A stretch of DNA of 64,000 nucleotides from Anaplasma phagocytophilum str. Webster (lineage in GTDB: Bacteria; Pseudomonadota; Alphaproteobacteria; Rickettsiales; Anaplasmataceae), in contig NZ_LANS01000001.1 of assembly GCF_000964685.1 (NCBI RefSeq), positions 682,001 to 746,000 on the forward strand. Direction: 5' to 3'. The position numbers and the translations under genes were made by a program. Each line of letters starts with the position of its first letter. Position 1 is the first letter of the stretch. This document shows, piece by piece, positions 49,482 to 58,224 of this stretch. A model generated the notes under the pieces. That model saw only the letters and a list, made by a program, of their open reading frames with translations, ran no database searches and was not told the origin of the DNA.

Positions 49482-49509
49482 TCATACAGGGGCAGAGAGT
49501 GAGTGGTTT
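49271..49509 (-). repeat. Shared p44-interrupting insert (copy 3)
   Basis: Matches the inserts at 32.4, 38.8 and 60.5 kb in reverse orientation, with AGCTTCCCTCGAAGTACAG, ATAACCTTTATGAAGTC and AAAGCCACTGTACAG as shared parts. It breaks p44 after VVDGHIT; GTGATAT, the reverse of the ATATCAC heptamer, is kept at 49,510-49,516. Confidence 0.82.
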
Positions 49510-50171
49510 GTGATATGCCCATCAACAACGCCCACAAAGTTACCGCCTAAACCAACACAAGCATAAGGAACAACGCCTAAACCTTCACTAAGAAGATCAT
49601 AACAAGCATTAACCATTACGGAAGTAGAAGAAACCGCCCTGATCTCAACAACTTCACCCCCTTCAATAGTCTTAGCTAGTAACCCTGCTACTATCGTTTT
49701 TTCTTCAGGATTAAGCGCTACTAGGTCTGTAGCTACGGCTTTGGCGTTGCTATTTTGTGAGTTTGCAACACCAGCACTTCCGGTAGAATAACTCCCCGTA
49801 GGCCAATGTGTCCCATCTTGTAGTTTTACAGCTTCAACAAAGGTACTAAACTTGTTTTCCCCCGGACTAGCTAATCCACTGCACTGTGTAGTATTAGCAT
49901 CAGCGCTGGACGTAAGGTTTGTGTCGAATTTAGTAGCACTATCCGTCCCCTTCATATGACTCTTGGTACAAACCTTCCCATCAATGGTAGGGTGGGAAAT
50001 TCCAACAGCCTTAGCAAACTGAACGATGTCCTTACCTGAGGTTTTGGCCAGAGCAGCAGCAAGGTTATCAGTCTGCCCAGAAACAACATCATAAGCTAAC
50101 TCCTTAGCTAGTAGATATACTGTATCAGCTTCATCTTCCTTACTTCCACTATCTCTAATACCCTTGGTCTT
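49482..50171 (-). pseudogene. p44: p44/msp2 donor cassette, 5'-truncated, interrupted by shared insert
   Basis: Begins at [18 protein letters not shown] on the minus strand; the first ATG is at 49955. The centre includes [21 protein letters not shown] and [10 protein letters not shown]. The coding block ends at VVDGHIT, followed by NHSLSAPV from the insert and a stop. The 5' boundary TTTTATTATTAAAACAAG precedes it. It lies downstream of, and in line with, the copy at 50.5-51.6 kb. Confidence 0.9.
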
Positions 50172-50199
50172 GTTTTAATAATAAAAGTTATTGCGTATA

Positions 50200-50420
50200 C
50201 TTTTATACTGAGCTAGCGATTTATAGATCATGAGAATACTTACCAGTGTTTTTGAAACTGGAATAGATCTTCATAGTGCAATATAGAGGCAACATCTTCG
50301 CTGTGAGATTCTATTGGTGTAACTTCCTAATACCTCAAAATAACCAGCATACCCGAAGTTCACAAGCCATCACAGAAATTAACCATAACGGAAGTGGAAG
50401 AAACTGCCCTAATCTCACCG
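50200..50420 (-). repeat. p44 spacer repeat with p44 edge (minus strand)
   Basis: In transcript sense it starts with a short p44 piece (GAGATTAGGGCAGTTTCTTC, coding EIRAVSS, then TSVMVN). The spacer follows (GGTATGCTGGTTATTTTGAG, then GGAAGTTACACC) and ends at the cassette boundary. It parallels 37,940-38,108. Confidence 0.7.
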
Positions 50421-50471
50421 ACATGAGCAACATGTAACCTCTCTCACATCTGAGATAATATCTTAAATAGC

Positions 50472-51641
50472 TTACCCCGGTATAAACCAAGTGCCTGATA
50501 ATAGCACCAAAAGTCTCAGATTGCTGTAACGTACTCCCGCGGCACAGACGCTATGTACAATCTTCCATTCCCAAGTTAACAAGGGCAGAAGTGATATCAA
50601 CTTGTCTCTGATCCTTATGAAGGTAGAAGAAACGGCCCTGATTTCCACAACCTCACCGCCTTCAATAGTTTTAGTTAGTAACCCTGCTACTATGGTTTTT
50701 TCGTCACTATTAAGAGCTACTAGGTCTTTAGCTACGGCTTTGGCGTTGTCATTAGTTTCAGGCGCTGGTTTGTGCGTGCCTGTGTCACTTGCACTAGATG
50801 TAGGCCAATTCTGGCTACCATCTTTTAGTGTATTAGCCACAAAGTCCATTAAAACCTGAGGTGTTGTCTGGTCTTTGTCGTAGCCGCTGCCACCACTAAC
50901 CGCACCTCCTTTACCTCCACAGAGTGCCGTTTTATTCTTCGTGTCGGCTGTCCGATCCGTCTTATCTGCATATACTCCATGACTTTTCGCATGAGTATCG
51001 TTTCCCTTCTTTGTCACGCAAACCTTCCCATCGATAGTGGAATTGGTAATCCCAACCGCCTTAGCAAACTGAACGATATCTTTACCGGAGGTCTTGGCAA
51101 GAGCAGCGGTAAGCTTATCAGTCTGTCCAGTAACAACATCATAAGCTAACTCCTTAGCTAGTAGATATACTGTATCAGCTTCATCTTCCTTACTACCACT
51201 ATCTCTAATACCCTTGGTCTTGAAGCGCTCGTAACCAATCTCAAGCTCAACCCTGGCACCACCAATACCATAACCAACACTGCCTTCCATAGCTACAAGC
51301 ATGTTGTCCTTAAACCCAATCCGAGGATCAGGTGTGTTCCAGTCAAACTTGTGCGACTCAAGCTTTACACTCTTTCCATCCTTTAAGTATGGATATACTG
51401 CCTTTGTCTCTCCGTTACTCTCCCTTATACTAAAATCTCTTATCTTGCTAAACGCTGGACTGTAATCCAAGCCAACATAGAAATATCCCGCACCACCAGT
51501 CTCCAAAGCGCTAACGTCATCATGAGCCCTGACATCATTCCCAGCCATGACTATAGCCATCGACATCATTACGCTTCCTAATAATAGCTTACTTCTAATA
51601 ACTGCGGTGCTTAGATCAGAATTGCAGCTTTGAGGACGCAC
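50472..51641 (-). pseudogene. p44: p44/msp2 donor copy with 5' arm, 3'-truncated
   Basis: Contains [19 protein letters not shown] and the whole N-terminal arm. The native ATG is replaced, and an upstream GTG (51641) adds unrelated MRPQSCNSDLS. The centre (CVTKKGNDTHAK to WPTSSASDTGTH) is distinct from the other copies. After EIRAVSST the frame leaves P44 (FIRIRDKLISLL) and stops at 50472, so the C-terminal barrel is missing. It is followed on the same strand by a second cassette. Confidence 0.9.
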
Positions 51642-51694
51642 CTACCAATGTCTCCGGAATCAGTGTACTTACAACATCTCACATGGCTGCCAGC

Positions 51695-51960
51695 TTATAG
51701 TTCTAGTTTTCCTGACTCATATAGCTCGTACAAATCGTCACATCCCCCAATGCTTTCTCCGTCGATGAATATCTGTGGAACTGTCTTCCTACCAGAGCGT
51801 TCTACCATTTCAAGTTGCGCTGCTGGATCGTTAGTTATATCTATCTCTTTGAGTTGGAGATGGCATTTATGACAATCTGTCGGCTCAACGTCTGCTATCT
51901 ACCACATGTAGCTTGTAAAGCGGGCGCAGATTTAACAAAGAAATACTTTTTTCGCACGAA
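51695..51960 (-). pseudogene. grxC: Decayed glutaredoxin (GrxC-like)
   Basis: The minus strand codes EIDITNDPAAQLEMVERSG, then RKTVPQIFIDGESIGGCDDL and LYELYESGKLEL, a clear glutaredoxin-3 C-terminal half with the glutathione-binding TVPQ and GGCDD motifs. Upstream, another frame reads YFFVKSAPALQAT, which resembles the start of a glutaredoxin, but the CPxC active site is not present. A stop and at least one frame change separate the halves. No start codon allows an intact product. I infer a recent pseudogene lying beside p44-derived DNA. Confidence 0.65.
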
Positions 51961-52114
51961 GCCTCAGTTTGTAGAAACTCAATGCATCCGCCTGTAGGAT
52001 AAACGGCCGCTGTTACTTACGAAACCATAGCTAGCACTGCATATACCTCGTAACTAGCATGTGACTGCATAAGCTTCACTTTTGCTATAAGAGCGGATTT
52101 TACAGCGAGCAGTT

Positions 52115-52930
52115 TTATTCATGCTGCCTAAGTTTACCTTCATAACTTTCTAAATCGTATGGGTCTGTGGTACTATCTGTCCCACAACACATACATTTTG
52201 GATTTTTAGAAAACTCATATGTAGTAAAATTGTGATTAAGCAGATCAATCCTATGTAGCTTGCCTGTATTGGGCTGTGAGACTCCAATTACGTGCTTAAT
52301 CACCTCACCAGCAGCCATGCTTCCCACCACTCCAACTGTAGCACCAATAACGCCTGCACGAGCACAATTGAGATCCGTACTTACAGGTTGCTGCTCAAAA
52401 AAACAACGATAACATGGGCTTTTTCCTGGATTGATAACCATTAATTCACCGACAAACCCTATTGCCACACTGTGTATAAGCACTTTATTTTTTGCAACAC
52501 ACGCATCGTTTAGAAATAGTTTCACCGCTAATCTGTCGACGCAGTCTACTACGATATCTACATCATTAAGTACGGTATTGAAGTTGCGTGGCCCTATAGC
52601 AGCCTTTAACCCTATAACTTCCACGTCTCTATTGAGTTTGTTCACAAATCGTGTGGCCACATCAACTTTACTCAACCCAATGTCTTCCTCTCTGTATATC
52701 GTTTGCCGGTTGAGATTAGAAATCTTGACTGTATCGTCATCACATAGGACAAGACGTCCAATTCCACTTGCTGCAAGAATTGGAATCGTAGTGCTACCGA
52801 GGCCTCCACATCCTACAACCAAGACTGAACTACTCAGTAGTCGCTTTTGTCCCTGTGCGCCAACTTCAGGAACCAATACCTGCTGAGAATACCTTTCTTT
52901 CATATTCCTAAAGTTCCCTACGTCTCTCAT
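52115..52930 (-). CDS. ThiF/MoeB/HesA-family adenylyltransferase
   Basis: E1-like enzyme that adenylates the C-terminus of a small sulfur-carrier protein. The ATP-binding VVGCGGLGST (near residue 35) is followed by CDDDTVKISNLNRQTIY, with the conserved Arg. Zinc cysteines come as CYRC and CMCC. VDCVDRLAVKLFLNDAC is also typical. The length of 271 residues is the short form without a rhodanese domain. ThiF (thiamine) and MoeB (molybdopterin) cannot be separated by sequence alone. The start is ATG 52930 or 52903. Confidence 0.85.
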   Translation of the reverse strand: MRDVGNFRNMKERYSQQVLVPEVGAQGQKRLLSSSVLVVGCGGLGSTTIPILAASGIGRLVLCDDDTVKISNLNRQTIYREEDIGLSKVDVATRFVNKLNRDVEVIGLKAAIGPRNFNTVLNDVDIVVDCVDRLAVKLFLNDACVAKNKVLIHSVAIGFVGELMVINPGKSPCYRCFFEQQPVSTDLNCARAGVIGATVGVVGSMAAGEVIKHVIGVSQPNTGKLHRIDLLNHNFTTYEFSKNPKCMCCGTDSTTDPYDLESYEGKLRQHE

Positions 52931-52980
52931 CTTGCCAATACAATATGTTGACGAATAGTGTCAATCTACACAAAAACAGC

Positions 52981-53595
52981 TTATTTGATAAAACTACTGC
53001 CAGGCTTTGAGATAGGGATTTGTGCTAAAAAGTCAGGCACTTCTTCTTCGCGGTAATTCTTTATGTCTAATGACAGCAAACTGACTACTGGCACAGGCAT
53101 GTCCACATCTTTGGCGCGCGTAACAATACTCAATTCACCTGCGACCTTCCCCCCAAGAGCAGTTACTGCATTAATAACTGCAAGAGAAGATTTACCGGTG
53201 GTAATAACGTCTTCCACAATTAGAACCTTGGCATTCTCAGCAACGTTAAAGCCTCTACGTAAGGTGAAACAACCATCAACACGCTCAAAAAATACAAAAT
53301 TCACGCCAAGCTGCCGGGCTATTTCATATCCAAACATCAGCCCTCCTATTGCGGGAGACGCTACAACATCTACATTGAGCAAGTCTTCATGCCCACTGGC
53401 GCGTGCCTTTTTAAGCAAAGCCTCACACAAAAGCACACACACGGAAGGTACCTCATGTAACTTTGCACACTGTATATAGGTATCGGTGTGCAGACCTGAA
53501 GTAAGGAGGAAATGACCCTTTAAGATCGCAGATCGTTCCATCAAAATATTCAATACATCATTCTCTGAGTTTATACACGTTTCGGAAACCCGCAC
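52981..53595 (-). CDS. pyrE: Orotate phosphoribosyltransferase
   Basis: Joins orotate to PRPP to make OMP in pyrimidine synthesis. The PRPP-binding motif VLIVEDVITTGKSS is clear, and LKGHFLLTSGLHTDTYIQC is the typical N-terminal region. ASPAIGGLMFGYEIARQLG carries the family loop. The length of 204 residues is normal. It lies upstream of the ThiF-like gene on the same strand with a 50-base gap. Confidence 0.93.
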   Translation of the reverse strand: MRVSETCINSENDVLNILMERSAILKGHFLLTSGLHTDTYIQCAKLHEVPSVCVLLCEALLKKARASGHEDLLNVDVVASPAIGGLMFGYEIARQLGVNFVFFERVDGCFTLRRGFNVAENAKVLIVEDVITTGKSSLAVINAVTALGGKVAGELSIVTRAKDVDMPVPVVSLLSLDIKNYREEEVPDFLAQIPISKPGSSFIK

Positions 53596-54179
53596 AAAAC
53601 ACCTCTCATATACCTAAATGCCAAGACCACTGCGGCGCAACTTTACACCACATGCCCCTGCTATAGAATATACTATATACCTATGACCTTTATGAGTCAA
53701 AACCGTACTGAAGTCTTAAATATCTACAAGACTGGTACAGTGGAGATACTTTTCAGGGGTATGTTCAAGTATAAATACTATTTGTAATAAGGTGCATAAT
53801 ACAAAACTAGGGATATACATAGTACTGCAATAATTGAGGTAGTGACGGTTAAATATTACGGCCGTTTCTTCTACTTAGGTTATGGAGTGCACTTTGGATG
53901 TCCGGGTTATTCTCTGAGATATTAGGAAGTTATACCGATAGAATCTCGTAGCGAAGACGCTATCCCAATACTTAACTGTGAGGATATCTTTAAGTGTGAA
54001 GTAGCTTCAGAACAAGATAGTGATTTTTAGAAATTGAGGTTCCTGTAGTTATAGAGAGCTGCACTACTTGAGTATTAGTAAGTTACTTTTGAATACTCTG
54101 TGCAGTATAAGTATGTGTATTACATATGGATCTCTGGGTATACCAAGATCCTATGCAATAACTCTTATTATTAAAAAGG
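53596..54179 (+). repeat. p44 spacer repeats upstream of the 54.2-kb cassette
   Basis: No gene. At 53,855-53,880 a short p44 edge (GGCCGTTTCTTCTACTTAGG) is followed by the spacer (GGGTTATTCTCTGAGATATT, GGAAGTTATACC). After this comes the block shared with 21.6 and 55.0 kb (54,049-54,152) and the boundary GCAATAACTCTTATTATTAA. The first part up to about 53,850 is unrecognised. Confidence 0.65.
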
Positions 54180-54761
54180 AAGACCAAGGGTATTAGAGAT
54201 AGTGGTAGTAAGGAAGATGATGCTGATACAGTATATCTACTAGCTAAGGAGTTAGCTTATGATGTTGTTACTGGGCAGACTGATAAACTTACCGCTGCTC
54301 TTGCCAAGACCTCTGGGAAAGATATCGTTCAGTTTGCCAATGCTCTTGGAATTGCTCATTCTAAGATCGATGGGAAGGTTTGTAGTGGGACTCATGCCGC
54401 GGGCTCCACGGGAGGAAGCGTAACGGAATACAAGGCAGAGCCGGATGGAAACACAAAGACGGCACAGTGCAGCAATCTAGCCAGTAGTGGGCAGAGTGGG
54501 AAATCCTTTAGTAAGTTCGTTAAGGATGTAGAGCTGGAGAATAAGAACTGGCCCACGGGACGCATACATAGCACCAATACAAAGGATGGTACACCGAATG
54601 GCAACGCCAACGCCGTAGCCAAAGACCTAGTAAACCTTAATCGTGACGAAAAAACCATAGTAGCAGGGTTACTAGCTAAAACTATTGAAGGCGGTGAGGT
54701 TGTTGAAATTAGGGCAGTTTCTTCTACTTCTGTGATGGACAATTCATCAGGCCATACGTAA
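54180..54761 (+). pseudogene. p44: p44/msp2 donor cassette, truncated at both ends
   Basis: The frame is open from [18 protein letters not shown] to the stop (194 codons including stop) but has no ATG near its beginning, so a start-based search misses it. The centre shows [19 protein letters not shown], then [11 protein letters not shown] and [11 protein letters not shown]. It ends after [11 protein letters not shown] with GHT and a stop. [13 protein letters not shown] is shared with the 38.1-kb cassette. It has no signal peptide or barrel end. Confidence 0.9.
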
Positions 54762-55164
54762 TCTCATCATATACGGTAGTTTTTTTGGGGTTTGGAAAGC
54801 TTCTTATACCTCTGTAGGAACCCAAAACAAGTTACTTAACACGTCTGCGCTTAATTTCGGGTGTGATTGAATGTTTTGCGAGATATAGGGAACCATATTA
54901 TGCGAGAGTTAAGAATAGAATCTCATAGCAACCTCAATACTTTCAATACGAGGATATCTTCTTATATGAAATAACTTTAGAGTAAGATTGTGCTTCTTAG
55001 AGACTGGTATAATCACATAGACCATCACCATGAAGAGTTAGGAAGTTACTTTCGAATACTCTGTGAAGTATAAATATGTGCATTACATATAGATCTATGT
55101 ATCCCAAGAGCTTCAGTAATAAATCTTATTATTAAAGCCAAGACAGGGGTATCAGTGAGAAGAC
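54762..55164 (+). repeat. p44 spacer repeats between cassette and scar
   Basis: No gene. The stretch from about 54,850 to 55,000 resembles the spacer at 39.77-39.92 and 53.9 kb (GAGGATATCTTCTTATATGA, AAATAACT). The part 55,020-55,110 repeats 21.6 and 54.05 kb, and ends with AATAAATCTTATTATTAAAG, a variant of the cassette boundary. Confidence 0.65.
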
Positions 55165-55238
55165 TATACATTGTTCCTTATGCTTGCGTTGGTCTTGGTG
55201 GTAACTTCGTTGGCGTGGTTGATGGGCATATCACTCTG
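55165..55238 (+). pseudogene. p44: Isolated p44 C-terminal scar
   Basis: The plus strand codes [21 protein letters not shown] of P44. It is preceded by the cassette 5' boundary with the hypervariable centre missing. It overlaps the last codons and stop of surf1 on the other strand. Confidence 0.85.
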
Positions 55239-55908
55239 GGTTATGAGGTCTACTGCGCAACCGCTGCCTTGTTCTCAGAAAATAAATATAACCCCCTACC
55301 CATATCATAGCCAGGGTATACCAGGTGATCGCGTACTCTAGATGATCATTTCTGACTTGCGGCATCTTATTAGGCTGTAGCCCATCCAGCAGTGATGTCT
55401 TATCCCCCCATATTATACAATCTTCTAGGGGCACCCCTATGTGCTTTGACATACTTTCGATGTCATACCAAAACCAAAGATTTTTATCGGCATTGTTAGC
55501 AGCAACCCACTTTGTTTTACTACTCAATGTGCAGTATAAAGTGCCGCTGACCTGTTCGTCCATTGAAGCATCCTGTATATCAATTTTTGCATACTCTGAT
55601 AATGTGCCTCGATTGATTAACACATGTCTTCCGTCGGTGAGCTCCATAGGCTGCAGAAAATAATATCCCGCCCGTCCAGCAAAAACTCTGAAATACGTAG
55701 TTTTAAAAGTGCCTTGTACCTGAATACGCTTATAGTTATGAGATTGCAAATCATCCCCTTCAGGTAAGGGAACAATGGCACCGCTCATAGTATGAATTAT
55801 ATGCAACTTCTCTTGTAAACGTAAGATCTGCCATGTGCCCAACGTTAGCAATATTGCACACGGAAACACGCAACCAAAAATTTTAAAAATTATCGAGCCA
55901 AATCGCAC
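55231..55908 (-). CDS. surf1: SURF1-family cytochrome oxidase assembly protein
   Basis: Inner-membrane protein helping insert heme a into cytochrome oxidase subunit I. It has two transmembrane helices, one at each end (FGCVFPCAILLTLGTWQI and YAITWYTLAMIWVGGYIYF). Family motifs include GTWQILRLQEK, FRVFAGRAGYYFLQPM, HVLINRG and NDHLEYAITWY. The length of 225 residues is typical. The last residues (HNPE) and the stop lie in p44-derived sequence, so the native C-terminus may have been replaced. Confidence 0.88.
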   Translation of the reverse strand: MRFGSIIFKIFGCVFPCAILLTLGTWQILRLQEKLHIIHTMSGAIVPLPEGDDLQSHNYKRIQVQGTFKTTYFRVFAGRAGYYFLQPMELTDGRHVLINRGTLSEYAKIDIQDASMDEQVSGTLYCTLSSKTKWVAANNADKNLWFWYDIESMSKHIGVPLEDCIIWGDKTSLLDGLQPNKMPQVRNDHLEYAITWYTLAMIWVGGYIYFLRTRQRLRSRPHNPE

Positions 55909-56181
55909 TGTTCTACCCTATGATTGACAATGCTATCGTATGCCAAAAGACTCAACGGTGCACAACGTTACAATGTAAAATTATTCTTGGAGTTTGTGCA
56001 ATGCGTTATAAATGTGCAAGTGACAACATAGTAAAATTGTGATTGCTGCAGCATTCCTTGTATCTATAAATGCCAAATTGAGGTAATCATGCTGGAGAGT
56101 CTTTGTTGTATGCACATTTTTCCATGTGGCTCTGTGTGCCCGTGAAAGGGGTTAATACTTTTTGAGCTTTTGCGCACTACA

Positions 56182-58086
56182 ATGCGTGTGATTTACAAAA
56201 GTATTGTTTTGGTGTTTGCTATGGGTGAAGTAAATTTTGGTATATACAGCTGGATGTTTTGCTCGTTACTTTGCCGCATAAGCCGCACCGCAGTCTGCAT
56301 TGTTTTGTCGGGTATTTTTATATACACCAATGCATGTGCCTCTACGGCAGAGGAAGATCCGAGGAGTTCTTTCATTAAAGACGTAGAGGGGATGAAGAAA
56401 ACTCCGTACACCCGTCAGGATTTTCAAGATTTCATTACGAAATGTGATGCCAAAGGGATTGCACCTAATTTCTCTAAGGAATTTGGAAACAATTTCTACG
56501 GGGCGGATTTTAGTGAATTGGACATGAGAGGATCGATCTTTGAAGATGTGAATCTCATGCAGGCTAGCTTTAGGCACAGTAACATTTCGAATACCGTCTT
56601 TACCAACTCGGATATGCGTGGCACGGATTTCTCTAATACGGACCTCAATAAATCACGCTTTGAAAATGTGGATTTGAAGTTTGCCAATTTAGCGCTAGCT
56701 GACTTAAGTGGAGTTAAGATTACGTCTTCAGATATAGGATACTCCTCATTCATAGGCTCTGATATGCAAATGGCATCTTTGGATAAGGTGACGGGGTATG
56801 GTGCGACCTTTTCTAATGCGGAGCTTACGTTGGTTTCTATAACGGAGTCCACACTACGCAAAGCAAACTTCCAGGATGCAGAAGCGTCTAACGTTGTGAT
56901 TCAAAATAGTGACTTAACAGAGGTGAGCTTTTTTGGTGCAAATTTACGGAGTGCAAGAATACAGCAGTCCTTATTGCAGCACTCTATGATGTACGCTGTT
57001 AACCTGGATTTTGCAGATTTAACAGGAAGTGATCTCAGCTTTTCCAACCTTGAGATGGCCAGCATCCGTTCCGCAAGCTTATATAAAGCCAATCTCAAGA
57101 ATGTTAACATGTATTCTGCTGATGTTTATTACACTGATCTACGTGATGCAGATCTCAGCAGGGCTACGCTGGAAAACACGTCTTTGGTTGGTGTTAACCT
57201 CAAAGATGCGATATTGCAACATAGTGTTCTAAACGGTGCATCTATAGAAGAATCTATACTACAATCCTCAGATCTTCGTGGAGTATCTTTAGATTCAGGA
57301 CGTGTTTCTCACAGCGAAATGAACTTAGCCATACTTAACAATGCGGTCATTAGAAATTCTAACATAACGAAATCAAATATGCGTTCCGCATCACTACATG
57401 GTGCGATGTTAGAGGGTGTGAACGTGTCAGAGGTGGATTTTACCAGTGCTAATATGAAAGGGGCGAAGGCGTCAAAATCTGTTTACAGCGGTATTATAGC
57501 TCGCAATACCAGATGGGCATATGCGCAGCTCAATGACCTGATCATATACAATAGTCAGTTTGATAAAGCTAGGTTTTACAACAGTAATTTGAACAAGGTG
57601 AATTTCTTTCGCAGCGACATGGCTGGCATTCTTTTCTCAAAGTCAGCATTTATAGGGTCGAGTATACACGGCAACACGATGAGTGCGGCTAAGTTCCGGG
57701 ATTGTACATTCAAGAATACTCTTGTGGTCGATAATGGAATCAGTGCGCCTGTAGGGGCTATAGGTTCAATAGATGCTTTAGAGCAGTTATTCTCAAGTGA
57801 GCTAGTCTTTGACGTGAATTATTCCTACTTTGACTTTAGTGGTATGAGTTTACACGACATAGACTTTTCGAACGCTGTATTAGCTGGAGTTAAATTCAAT
57901 GATGCACACTTGTCAAAAGTGAATTTTACGGGTGCAAATCTTTCTTTTACCGACTTTACCGATGCAAGGTTAGAGGACGTAAATTTTGCGAATGCAAATC
58001 TTTTAGGAGCAAATATTGCTGGACACGATGCTTTTGAAGAGAAGGATGAAGTCCCTGGAGAACGCGACAGTCTTCTTTCTAGATGA
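56182..58086 (+). CDS. Pentapeptide-repeat protein, probably exported
   Basis: About 634 residues, most of it pentapeptide repeats of the A(D/N)LxX type (ADFSELDMRGSIFEDVNLMQASF and so on), predicting a right-handed quadrilateral beta-helix. A hydrophobic segment (TAVCIVLSGIFIYTNACA) near the N-terminus looks like a signal peptide with cleavage before STAEED. The true start may therefore be a later Met (56221 or 56254) rather than 56182. A less regular section (about 505-540) splits the helix. The function is not known; such helices act as binding scaffolds. The export signal suggests a periplasmic or surface role. Confidence 0.8.
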   Translation: MRVIYKSIVLVFAMGEVNFGIYSWMFCSLLCRISRTAVCIVLSGIFIYTNACASTAEEDPRSSFIKDVEGMKKTPYTRQDFQDFITKCDAKGIAPNFSKEFGNNFYGADFSELDMRGSIFEDVNLMQASFRHSNISNTVFTNSDMRGTDFSNTDLNKSRFENVDLKFANLALADLSGVKITSSDIGYSSFIGSDMQMASLDKVTGYGATFSNAELTLVSITESTLRKANFQDAEASNVVIQNSDLTEVSFFGANLRSARIQQSLLQHSMMYAVNLDFADLTGSDLSFSNLEMASIRSASLYKANLKNVNMYSADVYYTDLRDADLSRATLENTSLVGVNLKDAILQHSVLNGASIEESILQSSDLRGVSLDSGRVSHSEMNLAILNNAVIRNSNITKSNMRSASLHGAMLEGVNVSEVDFTSANMKGAKASKSVYSGIIARNTRWAYAQLNDLIIYNSQFDKARFYNSNLNKVNFFRSDMAGILFSKSAFIGSSIHGNTMSAAKFRDCTFKNTLVVDNGISAPVGAIGSIDALEQLFSSELVFDVNYSYFDFSGMSLHDIDFSNAVLAGVKFNDAHLSKVNFTGANLSFTDFTDARLEDVNFANANLLGANIAGHDAFEEKDEVPGERDSLLSR

Positions 58087-58224
58087 CGAACAAATCATAC
58101 CAAGGCTAGTTTTGTTAGCTGCACTGTGGAGTAGATATCGCACTTCGGAATTCGGAGTTAAATACAAAGCGCATGCCGTATTTGGAGATAGGTTATCTAG
58201 AAATCTATTATTAGATATAAGGGT

